From: a virus
Virus record (IMG/VR): IMGVR_UViG_3300021335_000086
Location: 1 to 24,658 of that record
Length of the DNA stretch: 24,658 bases
Direction: 5' to 3' (one strand)
The first letter of the stretch is position 1. Every line of letters begins with the position of its first letter. The notes under the pieces are model-generated. The model worked only from the letters and a program-made list of their open reading frames with translations. It made no database searches and was not told the origin of the DNA. This document shows positions 6,132-13,352 of this stretch, one piece after another. A program made the position numbers and the translations under genes.

Positions 6132-7382
6132 TTAGAACACCTCTGCTAAGATTAAGACTTCATTGTCGTCGATTTTGCCGTTCAACGTTTCGGAGTCGAT
6201 TGAATCCGCCAACGCTTGGGCTTGGGCTTGTGCAGCTTCCGCTGCGGTTTGAGCTGACTGCGCCGCATTCTTGTAATTGTTTGCATTGGTCTCGCTCGTT
6301 GCCGCATTGGTTTCTGATGTGGCAGCTGCACTAGCGCTCGCGGCACTCTGAGAGGCGGAGTTTGCTGATTGGGCTGCACTGTTGGAGCTTGCTGACGCGC
6401 TGCTCGCGGCGGCGTTTTTAGAACTAAGAGCGCTTGAGGCGCTGCCTGCGGCAGATAACTGCGCTGCTTCGGCGTCTAGTTCACTTGCACGCGCTGCGTT
6501 TTTACTCGTCAACGCGCTGTTCATATAGCTGTTTGCGTTCTGCATGTGGCTATATGCATTCGACTCGCTAGTTGCTGCCGCAGATTGACTTGCTGCCGCC
6601 GCCTGAGAACTTGCCAACGCGTTAGCAGCTTCAGTCGTAGCGATTGTTTCTGGAGCAACCCAGCTTGAACCATTGTAGAACCGCAGCGTGTTAGTGCTTG
6701 AGTTCCAGTAAATGTCACCTGAATTTAGGGCGTCACCGTCGTTGTCTGTTGTTGGGTCAGAAGTTTTAGAGCCTAGGTACTGATCGCCAAACTGATCGAA
6801 CACGCTCTCAGTTGTTGACTGTGCTAGCTCCGCCGCTGCTTGGGCCGCTTCTGCCGCTGCCTGTGCTGTTTGAGCTTGTGTTCGTGCAGTCTGAGCAGCG
6901 CTTCTTTGGTTAGAAGCCCCTAGCTCGCTGTACTCAGCGTTTTGCTGCGCTGTCTCTGCTGCCGCTTGAGCCGCTTGAGATGCATCACGCGCTGTCTCTG
7001 ACGCAGCCTGTGCTGTTTCAGAATGCCCTTGCGCCACCTCGGACAAGTTCTGAGCAACTTCCGCTAGGTTCTGTGCAGTTTGGGCTGCGCTTTCGCTGTT
7101 TGCCGCCGCAGTTTCGCTCGCCGCCGCTGCCGCTTGACTTGCTGCCGCTGCCGCTTCACTTGCCGCTGCGTTTAGTTTGTAAGTCTCAGCCAAGTCGCGG
7201 GCTGCTTCCGCAAGCGCTCGTTGGTTGTTAGCGATTAAGACTTCCGCTTGGATTTCGTCGAGAGCAACGTTGTCGATGACCGACTCGATAGCCTTACTGA
7301 TAAGCAGTAGTTCTTTGGTGTCGGTCGCGTTATTCAGCTTATCCTGAATGGTCGCTCTAAAAATTTCAAAACTTAGTGCCAT
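6132..7382 (-). CDS. Alanine-rich coiled-coil tail fibre protein
   Basis: The 416-residue protein consists of an N-terminal module (FRATIQDKLNNATDTKELLL) homologous to that of the glycine-rich fibre, then two long Ala/Ser/Gln/Glu heptad tracts (about 50-200 and 255-390) made of repeats like AAAASETAAANSESAAQ. Between them is a short beta insert (YLGSKTSDPTTDNDGD, YWNSSTNTLRFYNGSSWVAPE) at roughly 205-245. Such Ala-rich trimeric coiled coils form the shaft of T7- and cyanophage-type fibres. It ends NGKIDDNEVLILAEVF, a tail shared with the next gene upstream. Base composition follows the Ala/Ser repeat (GCx, TCx) and creates many shadow frames. Order in the operon is 74-aa, 416-aa, then glycine-rich fibre. 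Confidence 0.88.
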   Translation of the reverse strand: MALSFEIFRATIQDKLNNATDTKELLLISKAIESVIDNVALDEIQAEVLIANNQRALAEAARDLAETYKLNAAASEAAAAASQAAAAASETAAANSESAAQTAQNLAEVAQNLSEVAQGHSETAQAASETARDASQAAQAAAETAQQNAEYSELGASNQRSAAQTARTQAQTAQAAAEAAQAAAELAQSTTESVFDQFGDQYLGSKTSDPTTDNDGDALNSGDIYWNSSTNTLRFYNGSSWVAPETIATTEAANALASSQAAAASQSAAATSESNAYSHMQNANSYMNSALTSKNAARASELDAEAAQLSAAGSASSALSSKNAAASSASASSNSAAQSANSASQSAASASAAATSETNAATSETNANNYKNAAQSAQTAAEAAQAQAQALADSIDSETLNGKIDDNEVLILAEVF

Positions 7383-7383
7383 G

Positions 7384-7608
7384 TCAGATTCCTACCAAAG
7401 CCAGAATTTCAGCGTCGTCGATTTCTTGAGCATCGCGTAACGCAGCAGAACCCAGTTCCAAGTTGGACCGGGCTGCGCTTTTGTCTGTAAGTTCTGACAA
7501 GTTACTTGTACGTTCTAGCTTCTCGCTGTTGAGATTAGTGAAGTTGGAGTCAACTTCGGCATTAGTAAGAGGTCGCTCAAGAGCTTGTCTTAATGTTAAA
7601 TCTGCCAT
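7384..7608 (-). CDS. Mini tail-fibre protein (74 aa)
   Basis: The 74 residues contain LTLRQALERPLTNAEVDSNF followed by TNLNSEKLE. This is the 'L-T-x-x-E-x-D-x-N-F-x-N-L' pattern seen at the N termini of many phage fibre and virion attachment proteins. NLSELTDKSAARSNLELGSA resembles the 'NLSDL..AATARTNLGLG' repeat of fibres. It ends QEIDDAEILALVGI, matching the end of the 416-residue fibre. It therefore looks like a condensed fibre (head, one repeat and tail) rather than a fragment. GGAGG lies 6 bases before ATG 7608, and the stop is separated from the next start by one base, so it is well placed to be translated. Confidence 0.8.
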   Translation of the reverse strand: MADLTLRQALERPLTNAEVDSNFTNLNSEKLERTSNLSELTDKSAARSNLELGSAALRDAQEIDDAEILALVGI

Positions 7609-7638
7609 GACGCCTCCTTCACTAAAACTCTACAGTGC

Positions 7639-8091
7639 TTACGCGTTAGAAATCGTAACGGTCCAGTTAACAGTCATGCTGTCGCCCGGCTGTTTGTTCA
7701 CAACTGGGAATACTGTACGGCAAAGCATTGTACCTGCTGTCGCGTCGTTAAAGATACCTGACTCAGTTACAGCACCTGTACCAACACCCGGATCGAATGT
7801 TGCAACGTAAGTGATTGTGTTACCAGTAACCTCTGTAGATGTTAGTCCTACACGGCTTCCCGCAATCTCTGACTCAAGCGTGATATCGCCTAGGTCTGCG
7901 GCTGTTGTACCTTCGCCCAAGCTCATGTGAGACATGACGGCGTCAGTACCTTCTTTCATGCGAGAAACAATGAAGTTCAAGCCTGTGCTTACCGCAAGGT
8001 TTTTGAACTCATAGACTTCATTTTCGCCTGTGGCTTTTTTTAGTAAGATGGTCAACTCACCCTTAGAGCCGACATTTGATTTATGTAACAT
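7639..8091 (-). CDS. Conserved phage virion protein (tail/fibre-associated, beta-rich)
   Basis: A 150-residue protein with the pattern NLAVSTGLNFIVSRMKEGTD, AVMSHMSLGEGTTAA, LESEIAGSRVGLTSTEVTGN, TITYVATFDPGVGTGAVTES, GIFNDA and TMLCRTVFPVVNKQPGDSMT ending VNWTVTISN. I know this family from numerous marine and other phages, where it is annotated as a structural or tail-associated protein. The strand-turn pattern and lack of Cys pairs suit a compact beta domain, and the N terminus is basic. It lies between the Asp-rich repeat protein (9-bp gap) and the fibre genes. TAGGAG precedes ATG 8091. Precise location in the virion is not known. Confidence 0.85.
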   Translation of the reverse strand: MLHKSNVGSKGELTILLKKATGENEVYEFKNLAVSTGLNFIVSRMKEGTDAVMSHMSLGEGTTAADLGDITLESEIAGSRVGLTSTEVTGNTITYVATFDPGVGTGAVTESGIFNDATAGTMLCRTVFPVVNKQPGDSMTVNWTVTISNA

Positions 8092-8100
8092 TAGGGACTC

Positions 8101-10212
8101 CTATGTAATTTCACGCCCAACTCCAACGAAAGGTTCGGCAAAGTAACTGCTGTCGCAGTAATCTGTCATCACGACGTAGCCGCTATTCTGCAAACTTACA
8201 GCTTCAGTCGACTCTCGTCTTAGCGTTAAAGTATGGGCCTCATTAGCAAGCCCGCATGTGTCACTAAGCCGTTTATATGTTAACGCGTAAACAGTTTCAG
8301 CACAAGTACCATAATCCGCAATAGATTTCCAGTTGTTTGTGGTTCTTATGTCTTCTAACGCGCCAACGTCTTCTTGTGATGGAATACCCTCGTAAGGGAA
8401 GTAGTACACCAGTGCATCATCCGGTGCGAGCAAGCCATCCTCGCGGAACTTAGCCAGAGAAATAGCAAGGTGGTCTGTAACCCCAAGATGGTCAGCTATC
8501 GGCTTAATCATCTCAAAGGTAGCAGGGTCAGTCAGCGAAGTGTCATCCTGAGTAGGCTTCGAAATGTCAGAAGCCACGGCCTCAGACAAAGTACCTTCGT
8601 CTTGTAACGGTTTAACGTTCTCAACAGTTGTCTGCTCGGAAGTAGACGCACTGTCTTGCTTCGCCAGTTGGACATGGGACGTCTGGTCGTCGTCGACGTT
8701 TGTTTCGCCTAGGAAGTCATCTGTTGCACCCAGATCGTCGTTAACATCTTTTACAAACGCAGAAGTAAGTTCGTCTTGGGTAGCAGTGTTATCTTGTCTC
8801 GGGGTTTGCAACCCAAGCGTCGTTTCCTCTGAAATCAGGGAGGGGTCTTCCAAAGGTTTAACGACTGCTTGGGTTACCTCTTCCGCCGTTGAAGTATTAT
8901 CCTCGGCGGCTTTACCTACTTGATACTCTAAGACATCATCTGTGGTAGTTGCGTCTTCTCGGGGCTTCGTAAGATCGTACGGCGCATCATCAACTACTTG
9001 GCCTTCATCGAAACGCGGCTTTGTAGAACTGTAGGTAGTAGTCTCGTCTAGTTTAGGTCTATCGTGTAAAGGCTTAACAACAATGGCAACTTGGTCGTCG
9101 TCGATGTTCGCGTCACCCAAAAAGTCGTCGGTCGCGCCTAAGTCTTCTTTTACGTCTTTGGTAAACGCAGAAGTAATGTAATCGTCGAATACGCTGAAGT
9201 CGGCGCGTGCTGCCAAGAAAGACACGACTGCTTCGTCTAAGCCTGCAACCTGTTCGTCAGATAGTTTTGAGAACTCGTAGACTGCTTTCTCAACTAGGCC
9301 CGCAACGTCGATAGAAGGTTTGTTAACATCAGAAGTCTGCTCATCTACCACGCCTGCATCGCTATCAGTGACGTTGACGTTCTTGTCAAAGTCCATTGTC
9401 TGGTCGTCGTCAGGGTTAGCATCGCCGTAGAAATCGTCTGTCACACCAATGTGGTCAAAGAAGACTTTGATGATGTTTACTGTAGTTTCTTCGGAAGTGA
9501 GCGGCTCGTCTGCGGCAACTTTTTTAACGTAAGCGGTTGTAGCGTCCCCAGCATACGCAAGGTCATCGCCACGGTTCTTAGTTACATGCGCTGTCTGAAC
9601 ATCGTCGGTCTCAGTATCGTCAGACGTAGGCTTAGTTAGGTGGGAAGTGTACTCGTCGTCTGATGTATAAGGGTCATCAATCGGGCGCTTAAAGTTCCGT
9701 ACTAACTCTTCTTCAGTAGTCGCTTCTATAGGATCGTTGACGTTCTTCTCGAAATCAATCGTGTCATCGTCTGCCGCAGTCGCACGCTCGTAGCGTGGCT
9801 TAACCACGTAAGCGACCTGATCGTCGTCGATGTTCGCGTCACCGTAGAAATCGTCTGTAGCTCCAAGGCTGTCTTGAATGTCTTTAACGATCTGGAAGTG
9901 GTAGTATTCGCTTGTAAATGACTCATCAGTCGCTGCTTTTTTAACGAACGCAATCGTAGAGTCGCCAGCGTAAGCAAGCTCGTCACCTAGCCCTTTGGTG
10001 AAGATGTACTCGAGAACATCGGGAGATAGAATGTCTTCGAAGCGAACTGGGTGCTTGCCAACGAAATCTTCTTCCGTGTCAGCAACTATGTAGAAGTATT
10101 CAGTCTCGCTAACAGGAACGTCGTAGGTGATGAGGACGTTTTCCTCAAGCACCTTATCGTCTGTCTGTACCGTAGGTACAAGAAACTGTACTTGTACAGA
10201 CGCTCTAATCAT
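8101..10212 (-). CDS. Asp-rich tandem-repeat virion protein (703 aa)
   Basis: This very acidic protein is built from short units of roughly 17-22 residues of the form 'D-[DE]-x-x-[TS]-[DE]-[DE]-x-x-x-x-x-x-x-K-P', for example around 180-215 and 380-480. Superimposed are four blocks of the type LGATDDFYGDANIDDDQ with the DDF motif at residues 122, 261, 364 and 500, and a longer duplicate (DELAYAGDSTIAFVKKAATDE-type) at about 77-98 and 217-236. The last 90 residues lack the repeat and contain several Cys and Tyr. Related D-rich repeat proteins occur in cyanophage virions. A role as a long fibre or whisker stabilised by divalent cations in seawater is inference. The ATG overlaps the preceding stop as TGATG. 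Confidence 0.85.
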   Translation of the reverse strand: MIRASVQVQFLVPTVQTDDKVLEENVLITYDVPVSETEYFYIVADTEEDFVGKHPVRFEDILSPDVLEYIFTKGLGDELAYAGDSTIAFVKKAATDESFTSEYYHFQIVKDIQDSLGATDDFYGDANIDDDQVAYVVKPRYERATAADDDTIDFEKNVNDPIEATTEEELVRNFKRPIDDPYTSDDEYTSHLTKPTSDDTETDDVQTAHVTKNRGDDLAYAGDATTAYVKKVAADEPLTSEETTVNIIKVFFDHIGVTDDFYGDANPDDDQTMDFDKNVNVTDSDAGVVDEQTSDVNKPSIDVAGLVEKAVYEFSKLSDEQVAGLDEAVVSFLAARADFSVFDDYITSAFTKDVKEDLGATDDFLGDANIDDDQVAIVVKPLHDRPKLDETTTYSSTKPRFDEGQVVDDAPYDLTKPREDATTTDDVLEYQVGKAAEDNTSTAEEVTQAVVKPLEDPSLISEETTLGLQTPRQDNTATQDELTSAFVKDVNDDLGATDDFLGETNVDDDQTSHVQLAKQDSASTSEQTTVENVKPLQDEGTLSEAVASDISKPTQDDTSLTDPATFEMIKPIADHLGVTDHLAISLAKFREDGLLAPDDALVYYFPYEGIPSQEDVGALEDIRTTNNWKSIADYGTCAETVYALTYKRLSDTCGLANEAHTLTLRRESTEAVSLQNSGYVVMTDYCDSSYFAEPFVGVGREIT

Positions 10213-10592
10213 CAGAAGTCTTCCCGAACCTTAAACTTCAGTACGTCGTAAACTGTGTGTTTACCACCATCTACGTCTTCAATTTCTATCTCGCCTGCGT
10301 ACACGCCCGCTGGGATGTCTAGGTCGCCCGGACGCCAAACAAACTGACAACGACCGCCCGGGCCGGGAACGTCGTAGGGAGGAGACAAATCTTCTGTACC
10401 GTCTTCTTTAATACGACCCGCGATTTGGTAGCCAATCAACGTGAACAGTATTTCTGTTGAGCCTAACTCTTTGAAAAACAAACGAACAGTTGAGTCCGTC
10501 AAATCCTTTGGCTCTCCGGTAGTTTCATCTGTGAGGTTAACTAAGACGTTTGGCTTAGTATCACCTTGGACAAGTTTAATCTTAGCCGCCAC
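10212..10592 (-). CDS. BppU-like N-terminal-domain virion protein
   Basis: The 126-residue protein starts from GTG 10592 with AGGAGAGG upstream. KLVQGDTKPNVLVNLTDETT is followed by PKDLTDSTVRLFFKELGS, a QFVWRPGDLDIPAGVYAGEI segment and a closing strand DVLKFKVRED. This Ig-like pattern is that of the N-terminal domain of baseplate upper proteins (BppU/DUF2479-like), which anchors peripheral fibres. In a short-tailed phage it would probably connect the Asp-rich repeat protein or fibres to the tail. It overlaps the preceding adaptor gene by 11 bp and the following gene by 1 bp, so these are co-translated. Confidence 0.75.
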   Translation of the reverse strand: MAAKIKLVQGDTKPNVLVNLTDETTGEPKDLTDSTVRLFFKELGSTEILFTLIGYQIAGRIKEDGTEDLSPPYDVPGPGGRCQFVWRPGDLDIPAGVYAGEIEIEDVDGGKHTVYDVLKFKVREDF

Positions 10593-11232
10593 GGTTAATT
10601 CCTCTCCTTGCTACACTGTCGAAACCTACATTTGCTACACGCAGGTTCACGCGACGATAATCTTTCGCCTTTGCTATATCTGCATCTGCGGTGAAGAGGC
10701 TTCTGTAATACATGGCAGACTCTGGATTAGACCATTCCTTGCCCGGAATAGCAGCTAGTCGAGAGATCGCACCATAAGCGATACAGCGCCCGTGGTTGTT
10801 CCAAATCCACTCTTCGATGTCTTTAGCGTCCAAAGAGGTTTTGAGGATACCTACGCCCTTAAAACGGTAGTTAGTGTTAGGTGTAGGGAACAAACGCACA
10901 GAGTCATTCTGGTACATTGAGTAGTACATTGGGCGTGAAGTTGTGTCTAAAATGGCACTGTTCATGTGTTTGTCAGTAACCTTCTTTAGCTCAACTCCAT
11001 CCAATGAAAGATACAGCACGTCGTGTAGAACCGCACCGCGAGGAACGTCGATCTCGTAGTCAGGTTCGTTACGGGCAGTAATGTCTAGGTCAATGTCGAA
11101 ACGCCACACTTCGCTGCGTTCAAGGAACTCGGCAGCAGCTTCTTGCAGGTGCGCGGTAATAACAACTTCAGGGCAACCGGGAAGGTGCGGTTGCACATAT
11201 GGATAAAAAACATCCCAGTCTTTGTTTGCCAT
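10582..11232 (-). CDS. Neck or tail-tube protein (head-tail connection)
   Basis: The 216-residue protein begins MANKDWDVFYPYVQPHLPGC and has VITAHLQEAAAEFLERSEVW. The pattern 'A-x-L-R-x-A-A-x-E-F-[CL]-x-x-[TS]-x-[VI]-W' is typical of a conserved phage neck/tail protein found next to DUF6682-type adaptors. The middle has strand-rich YEIDVPRGAVLHDVLYLSLD, and the C-terminal half has a helical stretch (DIEEWIWNNHGRCIAYGAIS) with YYRSLFTADADIAKAKDYRR. It ends in basic GINRGG. The gene starts one base after the 229-residue adaptor. Whether it is the adaptor ring, the nozzle or the tube is not certain. Confidence 0.75.
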   Translation of the reverse strand: MANKDWDVFYPYVQPHLPGCPEVVITAHLQEAAAEFLERSEVWRFDIDLDITARNEPDYEIDVPRGAVLHDVLYLSLDGVELKKVTDKHMNSAILDTTSRPMYYSMYQNDSVRLFPTPNTNYRFKGVGILKTSLDAKDIEEWIWNNHGRCIAYGAISRLAAIPGKEWSNPESAMYYRSLFTADADIAKAKDYRRVNLRVANVGFDSVARRGINRGG

Positions 11233-11233
11233 G

Positions 11234-11923
11234 TTATGTCACCGTACTTGCTGCGGTAGGTGCCACTGCGGCGTCCACCTGAGTTTTCGTGCCTAGAGCA
11301 GAATTAAACGCATTGTACGCTGCAACTGCTCGCGCTTCATTTGTCCCAAACTCGGCATCCTTAGAGTAAGCACGGTACAGAACCCAGTCGATGATCGGAG
11401 ACATGTAGATGTCATCCACTTTAATCACATCTGTATTTGGCCCTGTCGGGTCTAGCTCCGCCTCAGTCAGCGAGTGAGAACTTGGTGTATCCGCGTAGAC
11501 AACTTCCAATACTGCTTCTTCCGACGCAGGCGGGTACACAAAAAATTCTTTGGGCTGGCGGGCATCATAGGTGTAGTGCTGAATATTGATTGTCTCAGCT
11601 TCCGAATGCCACGTTGGCCTTTGATCGTCCAAAACACTACGCGAAACAATGCGAATAACCTTCTTGTTAGAGGTCGGTGCAAGGTTTCGCGTGATGTCCA
11701 GAATACGCAGAGCGGATGAGAACTGCGCAGTTAAACTCTGACGAGTTCCTGCCGCGCAAGTAAACTCACCCGTCTTAGCGTTTGCATCGGGACGCATTAA
11801 TGTGATCGCAAGATACGATTCATTTATCCATGTTTGCAGCTCTTCACGGGGCCAACGGACTCCGGTGTCTTGCAAAATAGACTCAACGCGTCTGATGATG
11901 TCGATAACTTTAACTGTCGCCAT
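11234..11923 (-). CDS. Head-tail adaptor (DUF6682-like / SU10-type adaptor)
   Basis: This 229-residue protein contains VRWPREELQTWINESYLAIT, MRPDANAKTGEFTCAAGTRQ, LRILDITRN, EFFVYPPASEEAVLEVVYAD and DWVLYRAYSKDAEFGTNEAR. This succession (W-P-x-x-E-L-x-x-W-I-N, R-P-D-A, A-G-T-R-Q, F-x-V-Y-P-P, L-Y-R-A-Y-S-K-D-A-E) is the signature I associate with DUF6682, an adaptor that sits below the portal in podoviruses. A Thr/Ala/Val-rich tail ends the protein. It overlaps the end of the 106-residue gene by 14 bp. The gene order capsid, small protein, adaptor, neck fits podoviral head-tail joining modules. Confidence 0.85.
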   Translation of the reverse strand: MATVKVIDIIRRVESILQDTGVRWPREELQTWINESYLAITLMRPDANAKTGEFTCAAGTRQSLTAQFSSALRILDITRNLAPTSNKKVIRIVSRSVLDDQRPTWHSEAETINIQHYTYDARQPKEFFVYPPASEEAVLEVVYADTPSSHSLTEAELDPTGPNTDVIKVDDIYMSPIIDWVLYRAYSKDAEFGTNEARAVAAYNAFNSALGTKTQVDAAVAPTAASTVT

Positions 11924-12230
11924 CTACCCATGCCTCATTTACATCAGGCGTACTAGGATCGTCGCCTTTTAGAGTACCGTCTGAGTTACGCGCACGAACG
12001 CGCTTCTTAGCGGGAGCTTTCTTTTTTAAGAAAGTCTTCTTTGCTTTTGGTGCAGGAGTAGGTTCTTCGATTGGCTTAACGTCAGCCGCTAGAGCTTGGC
12101 CTTGTTCTGTAAGAACCCACTCTTTGCCACTGACTTGCGCTACGACGATAGCCTCGCCCTTAATACGAACAATAGCTCGGTTCGAGACGAGTTTCGCGCC
12201 AAGTGCGCTGATAGTTTCTAACGTTCCCAT
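11910..12230 (-). CDS. Small Lys-rich head-associated protein (106 aa)
   Basis: The first 55 residues look folded (IVRIKGEAIVVAQVSGKEWV with helical ends). Residues 56-85 form a Pro/Ala/Lys-rich linker (EEPTPAPKAKKTFLKKKAPA), and the end reads RARNSDGTLKGDDPSTPDVN with EAWVDG. The 'R-A-R-[ND]-x-x-G-x-x-x-x-D-D-P-x-T-x-x-x-N-E-A-W' tail is common in small proteins encoded between capsid and adaptor genes of many phages; their role is unclear (decoration or head completion is a guess). AGGAGG lies before ATG 12230, directly downstream of the post-capsid hairpin, so this gene may be expressed less than the capsid gene. Confidence 0.7.
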   Translation of the reverse strand: MGTLETISALGAKLVSNRAIVRIKGEAIVVAQVSGKEWVLTEQGQALAADVKPIEEPTPAPKAKKTFLKKKAPAKKRVRARNSDGTLKGDDPSTPDVNEAWVDGDS

Positions 12231-12254
12231 AACAACCTCCTGTTAGTGTAGAGA

Positions 12255-12270
12255 GGGGGCCGAAGCCCCC
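12255..12270 (-). terminator. GC hairpin with UUCG tetraloop after the capsid gene
   Basis: On the minus strand GGGGGC-TTCG-GCCCCC forms a 6-bp GC stem with a C(UUCG)G loop, 16 bp after the stop of the capsid gene. UCUCUAC follows instead of a U run. It probably attenuates transcription past the capsid gene or protects the 3' end of its mRNA. The hairpin core is the same as at 4500-4513. Confidence 0.7.
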
Positions 12271-12285
12271 CCGCTAGGTCAGTTG

Positions 12286-13287
12286 TTACGCTGCGCCTAC
12301 TAGGGCAGTTACTAGAGCTTCTGGCTTGATGACCTTGCGACCATATACTGCCAAGCCGCGAACGATGTCGCCGAAGTCAGTTTGGTTGCGTAGAGGCTCA
12401 GTTTTGCTGATTTGTGAAGCAAACGCACAAGACGCTTTAGTACCAGCAACCATCATGCGACGGTTCTTAGCACCTGCTGAAGCTGCGCCGTCGGCAGTTG
12501 CGCCCAAGCCTGAAACCATGCCTAGGTCCGCGCCACCTTTTGGAAGCAAGTTAGACACGTATACTTCGAAGCGATCCAACATGCCGATCTTACCTGTACG
12601 GATTGTGCTTGATGCATCACCTGTGAAGTAAGCCTGTGCAATGTCTGTTTGCATTAGAAGCTGACGGTCGTATGGAGTGATGATCAACCAACGGCCTTCT
12701 TCAGGAACGTTTTGCTCGTCCAAAGCTGCTGACATGCGAAGGATCGCTTTCAGAACTTCACCCGGAGTTGCTTGGTCGATTGGAGCCGCGTCAGTACCTA
12801 GGTTGTACTCACCAGACAATGCGCCTGCTGTGTCACCTGAGTTAGCTGCTGCTGCGCCGTTGTTCACGAACCACTCATAGAAACAATCGTTTTCGATTGC
12901 GATTTTAAGTTGCTTCGCCGCGTCGTCAGTGAACATGTTCATTAGGTCCATGTCCGCTTGGTGCGCCAACACGTCGTTGACTTGTACGCTGAAGTATTTG
13001 CCTTTGTCGATCTGCATGTCTGTGTAGACTGGTGCAGGAACTTCAGAAGCAAGAGTTGTACCCGCGCCCGCGTAATCGTTGATTGTGATTGACGGTGCAG
13101 TACGGATGCGAATTGTGTCACCCTGATTTTTGATCTCGCCTTCCCAATCGGTGTTGGCAATCTCTGTCATCATTGTGTTCGCGTAGAACTTCGCGTTTAG
13201 TTTGTTTGACCACAGTTGTGGAATGAAACCGCCTGAGTAAGACGGATTTGTGGCGAAATCGCCGTTTACTGGAAATACAGCAGCCAT
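12286..13287 (-). CDS. Major capsid protein (HK97 fold)
   Basis: This 333-residue protein is the shell subunit. Indicators are its position between scaffold and adaptor genes, the N-terminal FIPQLWSNKLNAKFYANTMM and IKNQGDTIRIRTAPSITIND segments of podoviral coat proteins, and KYFSVQVNDVLAHQADMDLM resembling the spine-helix region. WLIITPYDRQLLMQTDIAQA and RTGKIGMLDRFEVYVSNLLP match the A-domain 'R-x-x-[VI]-[VI]-x-P-x-x-x-x-x-L ... G-x-[IV]-x-G-[FM]-x-[VI]-x-x-[ST]-[NS]' pattern of P22-like and pelagiphage capsids. No N-terminal delta domain is fused; the scaffold is separate. AGGAGG lies 6 bases before ATG 13287. A candidate promoter lies at 13312-13340 and a UUCG hairpin follows the stop, consistent with high separate expression. 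Confidence 0.93.
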   Translation of the reverse strand: MAAVFPVNGDFATNPSYSGGFIPQLWSNKLNAKFYANTMMTEIANTDWEGEIKNQGDTIRIRTAPSITINDYAGAGTTLASEVPAPVYTDMQIDKGKYFSVQVNDVLAHQADMDLMNMFTDDAAKQLKIAIENDCFYEWFVNNGAAAANSGDTAGALSGEYNLGTDAAPIDQATPGEVLKAILRMSAALDEQNVPEEGRWLIITPYDRQLLMQTDIAQAYFTGDASSTIRTGKIGMLDRFEVYVSNLLPKGGADLGMVSGLGATADGAASAGAKNRRMMVAGTKASCAFASQISKTEPLRNQTDFGDIVRGLAVYGRKVIKPEALVTALVGAA

Positions 13288-13311
13288 TTTTGGCCTCCTA
13301 AGTTAAGTTGG

Positions 13312-13349
13312 TTTTTAACAGCTGCTTCTCTTTCTGTTAACGCGTTAGC
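13312..13349 (-). promoter_or_regulatory. Candidate capsid-gene promoter overlapping a GTTAAC element
   Basis: On the minus strand TTAACA (13335-13340) and TAAAAA (13312-13317) are separated by 17 bp, a sigma70-like arrangement just upstream of the capsid gene. The -35 side lies within GTTAACGCGTTAGC (13336-13349), an imperfect copy of the recurrent element. Transcription would start about 20 bases before the AGGAGG ribosome site region. Match quality is moderate. Confidence 0.4.
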
Positions 13350-13352
13350 AGT

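Noticed and set aside
6182-6718. Repeat-rich DNA in the Ala-rich fibre gene as a possible independent repeat element
   Set aside because: The repetition is explained by coding for Ala/Ser heptads; the copies differ at third positions as in protein repeats.
9726-9986. 86-codon minus-strand frame inside the Asp-rich repeat gene
   Set aside because: Out-of-frame reading of GAC/GAT repeats.
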